Positions 10,134 to 29,524 of a stretch of DNA of 64,000 nt are shown one piece after another; position 1 is the first letter of the stretch, and every line of letters begins with the position of its first letter. Both the position numbers and the translations under genes were made by a program. The stretch comes from Salvelinus alpinus. Its lineage: Eukaryota > Chordata > Actinopteri > Salmoniformes > Salmonidae. Location: assembly GCF_045679555.1 (NCBI RefSeq), contig NC_092094.1, forward strand, positions 10,348,319-10,412,318, written 5' to 3'. The notes beneath the pieces were generated by a model. The model did no database searches and had not been told where the DNA came from. It saw only the letters and a program-made list of their open reading frames with translations.

Positions 10134-13100
10134 ATGATCTCTCTAACGGATTCACAAAGTAAGACCATTTAATTTCTAAATGAAATGTTTTAAGCTTGTT
10201 TCTTCGCTTTGTGTACTACTTCTTCTAGCTAGCCATAATTTAATGAATGGGACCAGTTGGGCCTATCGCCCTATTTTATGAGCTTCAATGCTAGTCATAT
10301 CATTGCAGCTAGGCATCGCTAGTTAGAAGAATCTGTACTGTAGTTCGTACTCATGAGTTCCCTGATCTGCAGACTGAGTGCCATATGTATGAATGAATGA
10401 ATGAATGAATGAATGAATGAATGAATGAATGAATGAAGGTGTCAATCAATGTCAATGGAAAGCGTAAGTTCACTATGTATTGACATCTATTTTGGCTCCA
10501 CAGAGATCGGGATGGGGTTGACAGGCTTCGGCGTGTTCTTCCTCTTCTTCGGTATGGTCCTGTTTTTTGACAAAGTTCTTCTTGCCATTGGAAATGTGAG
10601 TTACAGCCCAAGCCTACATAATCATAATGGTATGAAATGTGAGTTACAGGCCAAGCCTACATAATCATAATGGTATGCCATAGATGCCCCTCTGTGTGTA
10701 TGTGCACCAACTTTCTTTATGGTAAAGTAACAATAATGACGTATTTCTGCTGCTATACTCCTTACTCTCTGGAAGAAACACTTTCAGCTATTGTTGTGGA
10801 GGCCTTTGATGATTCTCTGTTGTAATGCATGGCGACACTTCCTTAGCGACAGTATTATCAGGGTTTCTGATCAAACCATCGTGTCAGGACCTGTCTAGCT
10901 GGTATTATTGGTATGTGACCTCCAGCAGTTTGTATAGCTAAATTAAGTGATATGACATACTGTACTGCATTAACTTTGCATCCAAAATGATTTCACTACC
11001 TCACCACTACCTTTCACCTGAAGTGAAATAACAGTGAACTGTAGCTACACTGAACAAAAATATGAATGTAAAGTGTTGGTCCCAGGTTTCATGAGCTGAA
11101 ATAAAATATCCCGGAAATGTTCCATATGCACATAAAGCTTATTTCTCTCAAATGTTTGGCAAAAATGTGTTTATATCCCTGTTAGTGAGCATTTATATTT
11201 TGCCAAGATAATCCGTCCGTCCACCTGACAGTTGTGACATATCAAGACGCTGATTAAACAGCATGATCATTACACAGGTGCACCTTGTGCTGGGGACAAT
11301 AAAATGCCACTCTAAAATTTGCAGTTTTGTCACATGCCACAGATGTCTCAAGTTTTGAGGGTGTGTGCAATTTGCATGCTGACTGCAGGGATGTCCACCA
11401 GAGCTGTTTCCAGAGAATATAATGTTAATTTCTCGACTATAACCCACCTACAATGTTGTTTTAGAGAATTTGGCCGTAAGTACAACTGGCCTCACACCCG
11501 CAGACCATGTGTATGGTGTCGTGTGGGCGAGCGGTTTGCTGATGTCAACGTTGTGAACATAGGGCCCCATGGTGGCGGTGGGGTTATGGTATGGGTAGGC
11601 ATAAGCTACTGACAACACAATCAACTCTGGTCAACTGGTCAACTCTATGCGAAGAGGTGTTGCGCTGCATGAGGCAAATAAATGGTGGTCACACCAGATA
11701 CTGACTGGTTTTCTGATCCAAGGGATCTGTGACCAACATATACATATCTGTATTCCCAGTCATGTGAAATCCATAGATTAGGGCCAAATGAATGTTTTTC
11801 AATTGACTGATTTCCATATATGAACTGTAACTCGGTAAAATCTTTGAAATTGTAGCATGTTGAATTTATATTTGAGTTCCGCTGCAAACCAACCATTCCA
11901 GGGTTTTTTTTTTTTAGTTTTATTTTACTTGCTGTGTTGTATTCACTTCACCTCCATGGCCTTTTATATTTTTATTTATTTATTTTATTTATTTATACAT
12001 ATATTTGTTTGCCTTCACCTCCCTTATCTCACCTCACTTGCTCACATTGTATATAGACTTATTTTTTTTTCACTGTATTATTGACTATATGTTTGTTTTA
12101 CTCCATGTGTAACTATGTGTTGTTGTATGTGTCGAACTGCTTTGCTTTATCTTGGCCAGGTCGCAATTGTAAATGAGAACGTGTTCTCAATTTGCCTACC
12201 TGGTTAAATAAAGGTTAAATAAAAAAAATAAAAATAAATATTTGAGTTCAGTATAAATCAGTTTGGATGCAGCCAGGCTAGTACTGCCAATCCTCTGTTC
12301 ATTTATTTTCCCTGTGTTTGTGTGTCAGATATTGTTTGTAGCAGGCCTAGCCTTTGTCATCGGCTTGGAGCGTACCTTCAAATTCTTCTTCCAGAGACAC
12401 AAATTTAAAGCCACCAGTTTCTTCCTGGGGGGTGTGGTCGTGGTTCTGATTGGCTGGCCCATCATTGGCGTGGTGCTGGAGATCTATGGCTTCTTCCTCT
12501 TATTCAGGTGAGTTGGTCTGAGATGAAAGTTGGTCAAAAAATGGGCTAATCTCAAGTTTTTTCCTTGCTTCCTCTCTCCTTGTCTAATCAAAATATCAGA
12601 GGGAAGCGATGAGAGCTTTGGAGGAGAAACAACCTTATATATTCTCCTCCAGTGCTCTCCCGTTTGCTTCCCTCTGATATTTTGGGAAGGTGGGGTGTGA
12701 AATATCAAGGATGTGATGAATCAAGAAAAATACTTTTGAATTTCACCCTAAATGATAGTCCTCCTCAGTCTCTCACCTCTCTATGCCACTCTCTTCTCTT
12801 TTCCAGGGGCTTTTTCCCAGTGGCAGTAGGCTTCATCAGGAGGGTGCCTGTCCTCGGGTCCATACTCAACCTCCCAGGGATTAGTGGAGTAAGTATCACG
12901 TTTATTTGCTGTGTGTAATGTGGCAAAGTTCATAGAATTGCCAGTCAGCTGTTTTTGTCTCCTTGCTTTTTTTCATCACTGTGCCTGTTTTCGTGGGTGG
13001 GGGGGGGGGGGGTGGGGTTCCAGATGCACATTAAGCCTAGTCCTTGACTAAAAAGTGCTTAAATGGAGATTCTCCGTTGAGCTTGATTTTTAGTCTACGA

Positions 13101-13222
13101 CTAGGCTTAATCTGTGACCGGGAAACCAGCCCCTGAATTGGTAAGATTGTGGTTTACTGATAATCAAATTCTCTCTTCTTCAGTTGGTGGACAAAGTCAG
13201 CGACAGCAACAATATGGTATAA
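10134..13222 (+). CDS. golt1b: golt1b, Golgi transport 1B (Got1 family)
   Basis: Small four-span membrane protein of the Got1/Sft2-like family, acting in ER-Golgi and Golgi vesicle traffic. Five coding exons: 10134-10158, 10504-10595, 12329-12507, 12807-12888 and 13184-13222, all with GT-AG borders. They sum to 417 nt, i.e. 138 residues plus stop, the length known for vertebrate GOLT1B. The protein begins [18 protein letters not shown], continues with [20 protein letters not shown] and [18 protein letters not shown], and ends [10 protein letters not shown]. Hydrophobic segments match the family layout. Intron 1 has an (AATG)n tract. The exon 2 donor is tandemly duplicated (see findings). Intron 2 carries a Tc1-derived element with a LINE insertion. 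Confidence 0.96.
10391..10437. repeat. (AATG)n microsatellite
   Basis: About 12 tandem TGAA/AATG units in golt1b intron 1. Confidence 0.95.
10591..10676 (+). repeat. 43-bp tandem duplication spanning the golt1b exon 2 donor
   Basis: 10591-10633 and 10634-10676 are identical except for one base. Each begins GAAATGTGAGTTACAG, so the last five exon 2 bases and the GT donor are copied 43 bp downstream inside intron 2. Confidence 0.95.
11048..12251 (+). mobile_element. Shortened Tc1 relative of element C, interrupted by a LINE 3' end
   Basis: The left end CACTGAACAAAAATATGAATG and right end ...GAGTTCAGTA are degenerate versions of element C ends, and the preceding bases are TA. A plus-sense transposase remnant spans about 11320-11612 ([17 protein letters not shown], then [13 protein letters not shown]), with most of the catalytic domain deleted. 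The right repeat is interrupted at 11880-12237. It lies in golt1b intron 2. Confidence 0.8.
11880..12237 (+). mobile_element. 5'-truncated LINE 3' end with 12-bp target duplication
   Basis: A T-rich 3' region ending CCTACCTGGTTAAATAAAGG and an A-rich tract. ATATTTGAGTTC occurs immediately before (11868-11879) and after (12238-12249), a perfect 12-bp duplication. This marks a target-primed insertion into the Tc1-derived element. No coding part remains. Confidence 0.8.
13020..13136. repeat. Short palindromic MITE-like repeat
   Basis: An imperfect inverted repeat in golt1b intron 4: AAGCCTAGTCCTTGACTAAA near the left and GTCTACGACTAGGCTTAATC near the right. It is the same family as 4985-5103. 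Confidence 0.65.
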
Positions 13223-14275
13223 CAGTGACAACCTTTGGATTGGAGGATATTACATCGCTTAAATCTATTTATAATGGGGACTTTGTTCCCTACTGGTCAA
13301 CTACTATTGGTCAACACAAGTTAAAGGTCAAAGCTGTGAATCAAAAACCTCTTTCTGTTCAAAGAAATATAATGTTATTTTGGGCAGGTGTATGAATACG
13401 ACTGGCATCGTAAAGTTTATTTTGACAATAAGGAAACGGCTTCGTAAGCCGGTTGCCATTGATGGACATTGTTACTAAAGGACTACTTTATTTCGAAGCC
13501 CAATGGGTGAATTGGGCCCTTTTTGTGTTACTGTCCGTTCCTGATCGACTGATGATGATGATTGACATGTGACTGGACCAACCACTGGAATGGACATCTC
13601 TATGGAGGAGTCTGGAATCTGTTACAGATGCCTTCTACATTGATAGATATGTTCTAGATTGGAATGTTGTGCCTGTAGCGTCACGAAGAAAATAGTTTTT
13701 GGGTTACCTTGATGATGAAGAAGCGTTTCTGAAGATTTTGTACGGCTGTTGAACACAGCTTGTTTTACACCTGGGGCCTATTCTGGAGGCTGTAGCGTTA
13801 CAGAACGCTCAGATAGAAATGTATAGAGTAGAACAGATATGATTGTCAGAGAATTACGTCAGCTCTGCTTATTCTATTTCTATCTGCACTGTTCAGAATG
13901 TTCAGCGTCACTGAATACACACCTGCTACACCTGCCCATGAATGGTATCCGGAGCTGTTGTAGATAAATAGCCCTGAGCGCACAACGGGTACATTTGTTT
14001 TAGCGCGCCCAGAGCACCGTGTGAGCTGAATTTTCAAATTTGAGTCTATTCCATTGGTCCTACAGGAAATCTCCACCCACCCGGGACACTGCGCGAGCTA
14101 AAACAAATGCCTCCAATACTACAAATGTGTCTCTACAGCCCAGATACTGCTGGTCTCACAGCTTGGCTTTACAAGTCACTTTCTATTTAATGTATTAAGA
14201 GGCTTGTTGTCAGAGAGATGTTTTACTCAATGTACAGTATCTTTTGTAAATACATGCTTGAAATAAAGTATGTTT
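13223..14275 (+). other. Probable golt1b 3' untranslated region
   Basis: Follows the golt1b stop without another gene. A polyadenylation signal AATAAA occurs near 14263 (GAAATAAAGTATG). The inner part around 13780-13920 contains an imperfect inverted repeat and may be a further interspersed repeat. The exact transcript end is inferred. Confidence 0.6.
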
Positions 14276-14794
14276 TTAAAATTCTGTTTGTCAGACAAAT
14301 TTGTTTTAATGACACATGAAATTCAGATGACAGTAATGTAGATTAAAATAACCGTAAATTCTGCTTTAAATTGGATTGTCGATTATGGCAACCCGCCGCA
14401 CCTCTCTGTTTCAGAGGGGTTGGGTTAAATGCGGAAGAAACATTTCAGTTGAATGCATTCAGTTGTACAACTGACTAGGTATCCCCCTTTCATTCGTAAC
14501 ATGTATAATTAGGAACAATAAACGGGATAATCCAGTGAACACAGGTTATACATACTCTGTTTTCTATGTATGCCCTAATGAAAGTTCAAAGATCAAATGT
14601 TAATGCTCCCCATAACTGCATGGATACTGTCCATAACGCAGGGAAGAGTCCCCCCCCCTCCAAAAAAAACAAACTAATAAAAGCTTTTAAATCTGAATCG
14701 GATATCTCCAACCTGTGGATGAACTTTCTGTCTCAGAAGTAATGACAGTTCACAGTTAGTGCACAATGGGTTATAATAATACCCAGTTCACAGC
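14276..14794. other. Intergenic, no gene recognised
   Basis: AT-rich sequence between the golt1b transcript end and the 32-bp minisatellite. A C-run and an A-run lie near 14650. Nothing else can be supported. Confidence 0.5.
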
Positions 14795-15752
14795 TAATGA
14801 GGGACCAGGGACAGTCAAGACAGTTAAGAAGCTAATGAGGGACCAGGGACAGTCAAGACAGTTAAGAAGCTAATGAAGGACCAGTGAAGACAGTTAAGAA
14901 GCTAATGAGGGAACAGTGAAGACAGTTAAGAAGCTAATGAGGGACCAGGGACAGTCAAGACAGTTAAGAAGCTAATGAGGGACCAGGGACAGTCAAGACA
15001 GTTAAGAAGCTAATGAAGGACCAGTGAAGACAGTTAAGAAGCTAATGAGGGACCAGTGAAGACAGTTAAGAAGCTAATGAGGGACCAGGGAAGACAGTTA
15101 AGAAGCTAATGAGGGACCAGTGAAGACAGTTAAGAAGCTAATGAGGGACCAGTGAAGACAGTTAAGAATCTAATGAGGGACCAGTGAAGACAGTTAAGAA
15201 GCTAATGAGGCCCCAGTGAAGACAGTTAAGAAGCTAATGAAGGACCAGTGAAGACAGTTAAGAAGCTAATGAAGGACCAGTGAAGACAGTTAAGAAGCTA
15301 ATGAGGGACCAGGGAAGACAGTTAAGAAGCTAATGAGGGACCAGTGAAGACAGTTAAGAAGCTAATGAGGGACCAGTGAAGACAGTTAAGAATCTAATGA
15401 GGGACCAGTGAAGACAGTTAAGAAGCTAATGAGGAACCCGTGAAGACAGTTAAGAAGCTAATGAGGCCCCAGTGAAGACAGTTAAGAAGCTAATGAAGGA
15501 CCAGTGAAGACAGTTAAGAAGCTAATGAAGGACCAGTGAAGACAGTTAAGAAGCTAATGAGGGACCAGTGAAGACAGTTAAGAAGCTAATGAGGGACCAG
15601 TGAAGACAGTTAAGAAGCTAATGAGGGACCAGTGAAGACAGTTAAGAAGCTAATGAGGGACCAGTGAAGACAGTTAAGAAGCTAATGAGGGACCAGGGAA
15701 GACAGTTAAGAAGCTAATGAGGGACCAGTGAAGACGGTTAAGAAGCCAACGG
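14795..15752. repeat. 32-bp minisatellite, about 30 copies
   Basis: Unit GCTAATGAGGGACCAGTGAA plus GACAGTTAAGAA. Variants (AGGGACAGTC, AAGGACC, GAGGCCCC) recur in the same order in separate blocks, for instance the first units near 14800-14890 and again near 14940-15025, which shows block duplication within the array. Confidence 0.97.
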
Positions 15753-16475
15753 TTTTTGTTATAGATGCAACTACCATATTTAGTGGAGAGCAACTGAATA
15801 AAAACCTCCTATAGAAATGAAAGTGAGTAGACTATTTGGCTCGATACTGATGTGCTTTGATAGAGTATATCAGAATCTGAGCTCTCTTCTGGGCTAAAAA
15901 ATGCATTTTGAATAATAGTACTTTTCATTGACAACTGGTGGCTGAAAGAGTTTGCAATTGTATTCTTATTCTGTTTTGTGGGGACATGTTCCCCCCCAAA
16001 AAATGTATGCACCCATATTGGTATATCAGGGTGCTTTTACAGTAGCCTACAAATATTTTCCTCACAAAATAATGAATGATATAAAGACAAAAACATTTTC
16101 TTGTTACAAAGTGTTCACACCTCAACGACTCCCTCGCGCTACTCTTGGTGACATTGGTGTCTCCTTCTCGGAGCGTGCCCCAAGGTAACAGCATTTTAGG
16201 CACAGCCTACAGACTGCTCAAAACTAGAATTTTGGTTGAGTTTGAATGGGTATTGAAAATAAGTTACAGTAACATACCTTTTGTCCTTGATTTCAGCGGA
16301 GAAACTGTTCTTCTCAGGCCATGATCTACTTAAAAAGGCATACAAAGATCCTTCTTTTTTCTTGAGTAAAGTGATTGTGTAACGTCTATGGTTGCCCAAA
16401 TAGTCGTTCGGCAATACAACTATTTATGCATTTGTTACATTATGTGAATGTGTAATTTGTATGTATATATGTTAT
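15753..16475. other. Intergenic, no gene recognised
   Basis: Contains short open frames on both strands at 15925-16203, but none has recognisable domains or splice structure. Nothing supported. Confidence 0.4.
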
Positions 16476-16479
16476 TACA

Positions 16480-16720
16480 TTCAGTGGTGTAAAGTAACTA
16501 AGTAAAAATACTTTGAAGTACTACTTTAGTAGTTTTTTGGGGTATCTGTACTTCCATTACTATTTATATTTTTGACAACTTTTACTCCACTACATTCCTA
16601 AAGACAATGTGTACTTTTTACTCCCGTACAATTTCCCTGACAACCAAAAGTTCTCATTACATTTCGAAATGCACTGTCAGGACAGCAATATGGTCCAATT
16701 CAAGCACCTATCAATATAAT
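16480..16720. repeat. Interspersed repeat beginning TTCAGTGGTGTAAAGTAACT
   Basis: A sequence of the type seen repeatedly in fish genomes (GTAAAGTA..TAAAAATACTTT..AGTACTAC, then TTTTTGACAACTTTTACTCC), probably part of a non-autonomous DNA transposon. The far end is not identified, and 16721-17300 shows nothing else. Confidence 0.5.
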
Positions 16721-17299
16721 GATTCTCTCTCCTTTACACTTTACATGAGCATGATTCTCTCTCCTGTATATATCTCCCTCCATAGCTACTTTTTCTCACA
16801 ATATCAAATCAGCTGAATATGTGTTTGTATATTGTATGTGTCTATACGTTCTAGTGTTTGATATGTGTGGTGTCTTGACAGTGACCCGCAGGGAGAAAGC
16901 TGATTTGGCTGAAAAGGTCTCAGGTGGCATCATCTCTCTTTAGCTTGTCCCAGTTTCACATAATGACATGCAGTAGATTTTTTTCTTTGCAGCCAGGGGA
17001 AAATGATTTATATTTTCAAGACCAACCAATGTGGAATATCAACTACAATGTTAAACGATACATTTTTCATGTTGTGAAATATAATGTACTGTTAATGTAA
17101 TACCAATTTGGTATTTCATTGAATAAAACTATTATAATTATATTATTAATGCAGTAAATCAAATATTTTATTTTAAATGTTTAAAGCTCTCCAATGTCAC
17201 TTGAGCTGTTTTCCTGAACAACTATTTTGCTTTGTTCTGTGCTGGACTTTCATTCATAAACTCTGAGGTGATAAAAAACAAAAGTAGTCTAACTCAACT

Positions 17300-17405
17300 G
17301 ACAGTCCACCATACTTAACATGGCCTGTGGCCAAAATGGCTCCCTATTACCTATAAAATACACTTTTTTGACCCCTGAATAGGGTACCATTTTGGACACT
17401 GCCAT
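17300..17405. repeat. Diverged palindromic MITE-like repeat (CCAAATGG family)
   Basis: GGCCAAAATGGCTCCCTATT at the left and AATAGGGTACCATTTTGGAC at the right form an imperfect inverted repeat. Better copies are at 34190-34306 and 46915-47030. Confidence 0.6.
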
Positions 17406-17411
17406 CACACC

Positions 17412-18370
17412 ACTCTGAACACCATCCATCAAATCAAAGTGTATTTGTCACATGCAACAGGTTAGGGTTACAGTGAAATGCTTACAAGCCCTTAACCAAC
17501 AATGTAGTTCAAGAAAGAGTTGATAAAATATTTACTAAATAAACTAAAATCAAATCAATAAAAAAGTAACACAATAAATGTACATAACAATAGGAGGCTA
17601 TATACAGGAGGTAACGGTACCGAGTCAATGTGCTGGGGTACCGGATAGTCTAGGTAATTTGTAAAGTGACTATGCATAGATAATAAACAGCGAGAAGCAG
17701 CAGTGCAAAAACAAGGGGGGGGGTCAATGTAGATAGTCCGGGTGGCCATTTGATTCGTTGTTCAGCAGTCTTATTGCTTGGAGGTAGAAGCTTTTTAAGG
17801 AGCCTTTTGGTCCTAGACTTGGCGCTCCGGTACCGCTTGCCGTGCGGTAGCAGAGAGAACAGTCTATGACTTGGGTGACTGGCAGTCTTTGACAATTTTT
17901 TGGGCCTTCCTCTGACACCGCCTAGTATATAGGTCCTGGATGGCAGGAAGCTTAGCCCCAGTGATGTACTGGACCATTCGCATTACCCTCTGTAGCGCCT
18001 TACGGTCAGATGCCAAGCAGTTGCCATACCAGGTGGTGATGAAACTGGTCAGGATGCTCTCAATGGTGCAGCTGTAGAACTATTTGAGGATCTGGGGACC
18101 CATGCCGAATCTTTTCAGTCTCCTGAGGGGGAAAAGGTGTTGTTGTGCCCTCTTCACGACTGTCTTGGTGTGTTTGGACCATGATAGTTTGTTGGTGATA
18201 AGGACACTAAGGAACTTGAAACTCTCAACCCGCTCCACTTCAGTCCCATCGATATTAATGGGGGGCCTGTTCGGCCCTCCTTTTCCTATAGTCCACCATC
18301 AGCTCTTTTGTCTTGCTCACATTGAGAGGTTGTTGTCCTGGCACCACACTGCCTCATACAGATTTTTTAT
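17412..18370 (-). mobile_element. LINE 3' fragment (relative of the 24.8-27.4 kb LINE)
   Basis: On the minus strand this region is the C-terminal part of a non-LTR reverse transcriptase ORF followed by a 3' untranslated part; at its 3' end (left) it reads CAAATCAAAGTGTATTTGTC in plus sense, the complement of a GTGACAAATACACTTTGATTTG tail. Plus-sense TTCAGTCTCCTGAGGGGGAA corresponds to the NLRRLKKFG-type region. It is truncated and mutated. Confidence 0.8.
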
Positions 18371-18814
18371 TTAACCTTTTCTAGGTTGCACCTAGAGGCA
18401 CAATCTGTCTAATAGAAAACAGTACAGTGACACTCCACCCTAGGCTTGGGGCCCAATCTGAGCATAACTGAAAACACCCCTTATAAAAGGTCAGTGTTAA
18501 CAAGTGTTAATGCATGCCTTAAAGGGCCAAACCCTTTCAAATTCATGATATTGTACTCCCATTGATTCTCGAAGAGTATAGTTCAACTGTCATATCCAAT
18601 CAGAACCCAAAATATACACTTTTTTTACTCCAATGTTTGTAAACAAACACTGTATAGCCTCAAAACATGATTCAAACTGTAATTTGATATAATGGATGGT
18701 CAGTTCTTGCATCCATAGCGGTCTATGAAGTTGAGAGTAATTACATTTCTCTAGCCCCATCTCTCAGCTTTTTAGTGAAACAGTGGTGGGGATAATGCTT
18801 TGTTATTGTTTCAA
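18371..18814. other. Intergenic, no gene recognised
   Basis: Sequence between a LINE fragment and a SINE-like repeat. No convincing coding or structural signal seen. Confidence 0.4.
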
Positions 18815-19141
18815 CTGCTGATTGTAGGCCACAATCCCCCTTTTTTGATCTTGTCTCATCGCTGCAACTCCCCATTGGGCTCGGGAGGCGAAGGTTGAGT
18901 CATGCGTCCTCCGAAACATGACCTGCCAAACTGCGCTTCTTAACACCTGCCCGCTTAACCAGGAAGCCAGCCGCACCAATGAGTCGGGAGGAAACACCGT
19001 TCAACTGACAACCGAAGTCAACCTGCAGGCACCCAGCCCACCACAAGGAGTCACTAGAGCGCGATGAGCTAAGTAGACCCCACCCCCGGCCAAACCCGGA
19101 CGACGCTGGGCCAATTGTGCGCCACCATATGGGACTCCCGA
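18815..19141 (-). mobile_element. SINE-related interspersed repeat, minus orientation
   Basis: On the minus strand it starts ATCGGGAGTCCCATATGGTG and continues GGCGCACAATTGGCCCAGCG, the same core as in the SINE at 7851-8057. It is followed by a long salmonid-type segment ending near GAGTTGCAGCGATGAGACAA. The AAATAAAGG tail is absent. Confidence 0.65.
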
Positions 19142-19255
19142 TTTTCTTTTACAGAAGACATGTTTATAAATCTGAAACAAATAAATTACCATTGATTAAA
19201 AATGATTCTGTCCCTGAAAACTAAAGAAATGAGGCAGGACCAATAAATAATCTTG

Positions 19256-20142
19256 CTTTATTCATTTACACATCAAACAACATGACTGACAGATTGTATT
19301 TCCCTTCATTCTGACAAGGACAAACGACTGAGGCATTTGCTGATCCCACACCTGAATAAATGTTATTTTTAATAGTGCTGTTCACCAACCCAAAGACGCT
19401 GTAATTGGCCCCTTTTCCAGTAAAGCAGTCATGTACAAAGTAACCCATACACCAAGTGCCCATGAGACCAACATAGAAATAGAACGACTAGATCCTATTT
19501 CTATGGTAACCCCCCCCCCAGATGACAGGGAAGCTAAGAACAGTACTAGAGTGTAAAATGGGAGCAGTGACACTGACAGTGTATTTTTGGAAGTTGAGTA
19601 ATTTTTTTACTGTGTAGCCCAGTTAAGAGCGTAGTGCAGTGATAGCAATGGAAAAGTATCAGGTTCAATTACATTTTACATTTACGTCATTTAGCAGACA
19701 CTCTTATCCAGAACGACTTACAGTAGTGAATTCAAACATTTAAAATGAATGAAGGGAATTACCGCAGGGAACAAATGCATATATTTTCAAAGTGTATTCC
19801 CTGTACTGAAAGTCGTTTTGGATAAAAGCGACTGTCTGCTAAGTGGCATACGTTGAGTTGTAGGTGATCAAGAGAGTGGGGCTCTGTCCCAATTATCGAT
19901 CCTTCCTCCAAAAGGTGTGCACTAGTCCCCTTCATTGATTTGAAAGGAAATTACTGATGTAAACTCGCACTGGCCCATGCCTCCAGCGATCCAATGCTTT
20001 TGGATTGTGTGAATCTAGATTATAAGATTAGATACATTTTGTAGATTCGAAAATTGTGAAGGAGTCCACACTTCAGGACAAAGGAGATATTATTGGGACG
20101 CAACCTGGTGGTGAGTGGAGTGTGGCGCCCCCTGTTGTTCTG
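19256..20142 (-). other. Probable ldhb 3' untranslated region, with an embedded fish repeat
   Basis: Lies directly downstream (minus sense) of the ldhb stop. A minus-strand AATAAA (plus TTTATT) occurs near 19257. 19660-19860 carries two halves of a widespread fish repeat: CATTTAGCAGACACTCTTAT at the left and GGATAAAAGCGACTGTCTGC at the right. The transcript end is inferred. Confidence 0.45.
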
Positions 20143-27573
<7,431 letters not shown>

Positions 27574-27589
27574 GTTCAAAGCTGGAGGG

Positions 27590-28000
27590 AAGGAGATGGG
27601 AAAAGAGGGGGGAGAGAGGAGGGAGGAAGAGAGAGATGCAAGGGGAGGGCAGACATAGGAAAGGAAAAGAGGGGGGAGAGAGGAGGGAGGAAGAGAGAGA
27701 TGCAAGGGGAGGGCAGACATAGGAAAGGAAAAGAGGGGGGAGAGAGGAGGGAGGAAGAGAGAGATGCAAGGGGAGGGCAGACATAGGAAAGGAAAAGAGG
27801 GGGAGAGAGGAGGGAGGAAGAGAGAGATGCAAGGGGAGGGCAGACATAGGAAAGGAAAAGAGGGGGGAGAGAGGAGGGAGGAAGAGAGAGATGCAAGGAG
27901 AGGGCAGACATAGGAAAGGAAAAGAGGGTAGTGAGAGGAGGGAAGGGTAGAGGGAGAGAAAGGGGGTAGAGGGAGAGAAAGGGGGGAGAGAGAATGTACC
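27590..28000. repeat. 63/64-bp purine-rich minisatellite in the ldhb 5' region
   Basis: Five to six units with GGGAGAGAGGAGGGAGGAAG and GGGCAGACATAGGAAAGG as landmarks, starting 15 bp upstream of the ldhb start codon. On the minus strand it is a long C/T tract just before the ATG, so it probably lies in the 5' intron or leader. The long open frames through it are repeat artefacts. Confidence 0.9.
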
Positions 28001-28745
28001 TGGTCAGACACATAAAATGTAAGTCTTTTACATGTCCAAAGAGACACAATAGTGAACCATCAGACACAAGTAGGACAAACACTTTTCCTGACCCAGCTAG
28101 GATTAATTTGGGTTTCATTAAATAATTGATGCACTCAGAAAATAACCTGCGTCGCTTTAAAATGGCAGGCTGACAGCACTGCCCAGAGATTAGAGATTAA
28201 GGTTTTAGACATTTGATTCTAGTCTTTAGTCCTGCATGACTTTCGCCTACTACCACATACACCCGATTCTTAAACACACACACAACCAACCATTCAATCA
28301 ACAGAAACACCATATCACCGTGCAGAGCTTGTCGATCCTAGCAGGAAACCCTTAACTACTTTAGGCACAAACAATAACAAACAAATACTTGCTTTGTTGG
28401 AGGATGCCCCGAGCTGTAAGATATAAATACCACCATGTAATCAACATGTCTGACTAGACCAGAAGAGAGCTAAGGTGCGTTCTCCCTGCAACCACAGGAC
28501 CCCACACAACGACCGTATCCTCTATCCAGTCAGGTCAGGAGGAATACTGTAGATGAGCTGCAGCACTAGAGTCGGAGCATGTGACGCAGGCCCAAAACGA
28601 GTGTGTACCACAGAATGTGACAGTGACAGCAGCACAAAGCTCTAGAATCGGCTCCTCCTCCTGCTTTACTCCGACCGGACAACGCTCTAGGTTTACTAAT
28701 CGGATGCCAAATGTCTGTAATGACACAGGCTCCATCTGGTGCACC
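28001..28745. other. 5' flank of ldhb, no gene recognised
   Basis: Likely contains the ldhb untranslated first exon and promoter, but neither can be placed. Confidence 0.35.
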
Positions 28746-28749
28746 TCAG

Positions 28750-29245
28750 ATGGCGATCTACACTGTGTATCCTCCACATACAACACCCGTTCTGGCAGTC
28801 ACATTCTGTTAAAAGCCCCCAAAGCACACACATCCCTGTGTCGCTCGTCTTTACGGTTCGCTGCAACTAGCGACTGTAACGAGCTGCAACAAACACTCAA
28901 ACTGGACAGTTATATCTCCATCTCTTCATTCAAAGACTCAATCATGGACTCTTTCTGACAGTTGTGGCTGCTTTACGTGATGTATTGTTTCTACCTTCTT
29001 GCCCTTTGTGATGTCTGTGCCCAATGTTTATACCGTTTTGTGCTGCTACCGTGTTGCTATGTTGTCTTAGGTCTCTCTTTATGTAGTGTTGTCTCCGTCG
29101 TGATGCGTGTTTTGTCCAATATTTAAATGTAATGTATTTTTAATCCCAGCACCCGCAGGCTTTTTGCCTTTTGGTAGGCCGATATTGTAAATAAGAATTT
29201 GTTCTTAACTGACTTGCCTTGTTAAAGGTTAAATACTTTTTTTTT
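28750..29245 (+). mobile_element. LINE 3' end (second LINE family)
   Basis: Contains the C-terminal coding remnant CNELQQTLKLDSYISISSFK (about 28877-28936) followed by a 3' region ending TTCTTAACTGACTTGCCTTG and TTAAAGGTTAAATA. The ending is shared with the SINEs at 7851, 43308 and 45211. Confidence 0.8.
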
Positions 29246-29524
29246 TTTTTTATCCCTTGTGGTTTACGATCACACCGACAGGTCCTTTGCATTTTGGTAC
29301 ACTAGAAGTACATTAATTTCCAATGGAACGCTGCATTTGCAGTACAGAGGCAGTTGCAGTGAGTACAGTACATTGGATTTATCAAACATTTGTGTCAAAC
29401 TGTACTTGACAGAAATGGTAGCATAAGGTGAATGTTGAACATTTCTTGCACACATCCAGATGATGCTGCATACTGTTTTGTGATATGACACTAATCATTG
29501 TGAGCGAGGCGTATTAGTCGCTTT

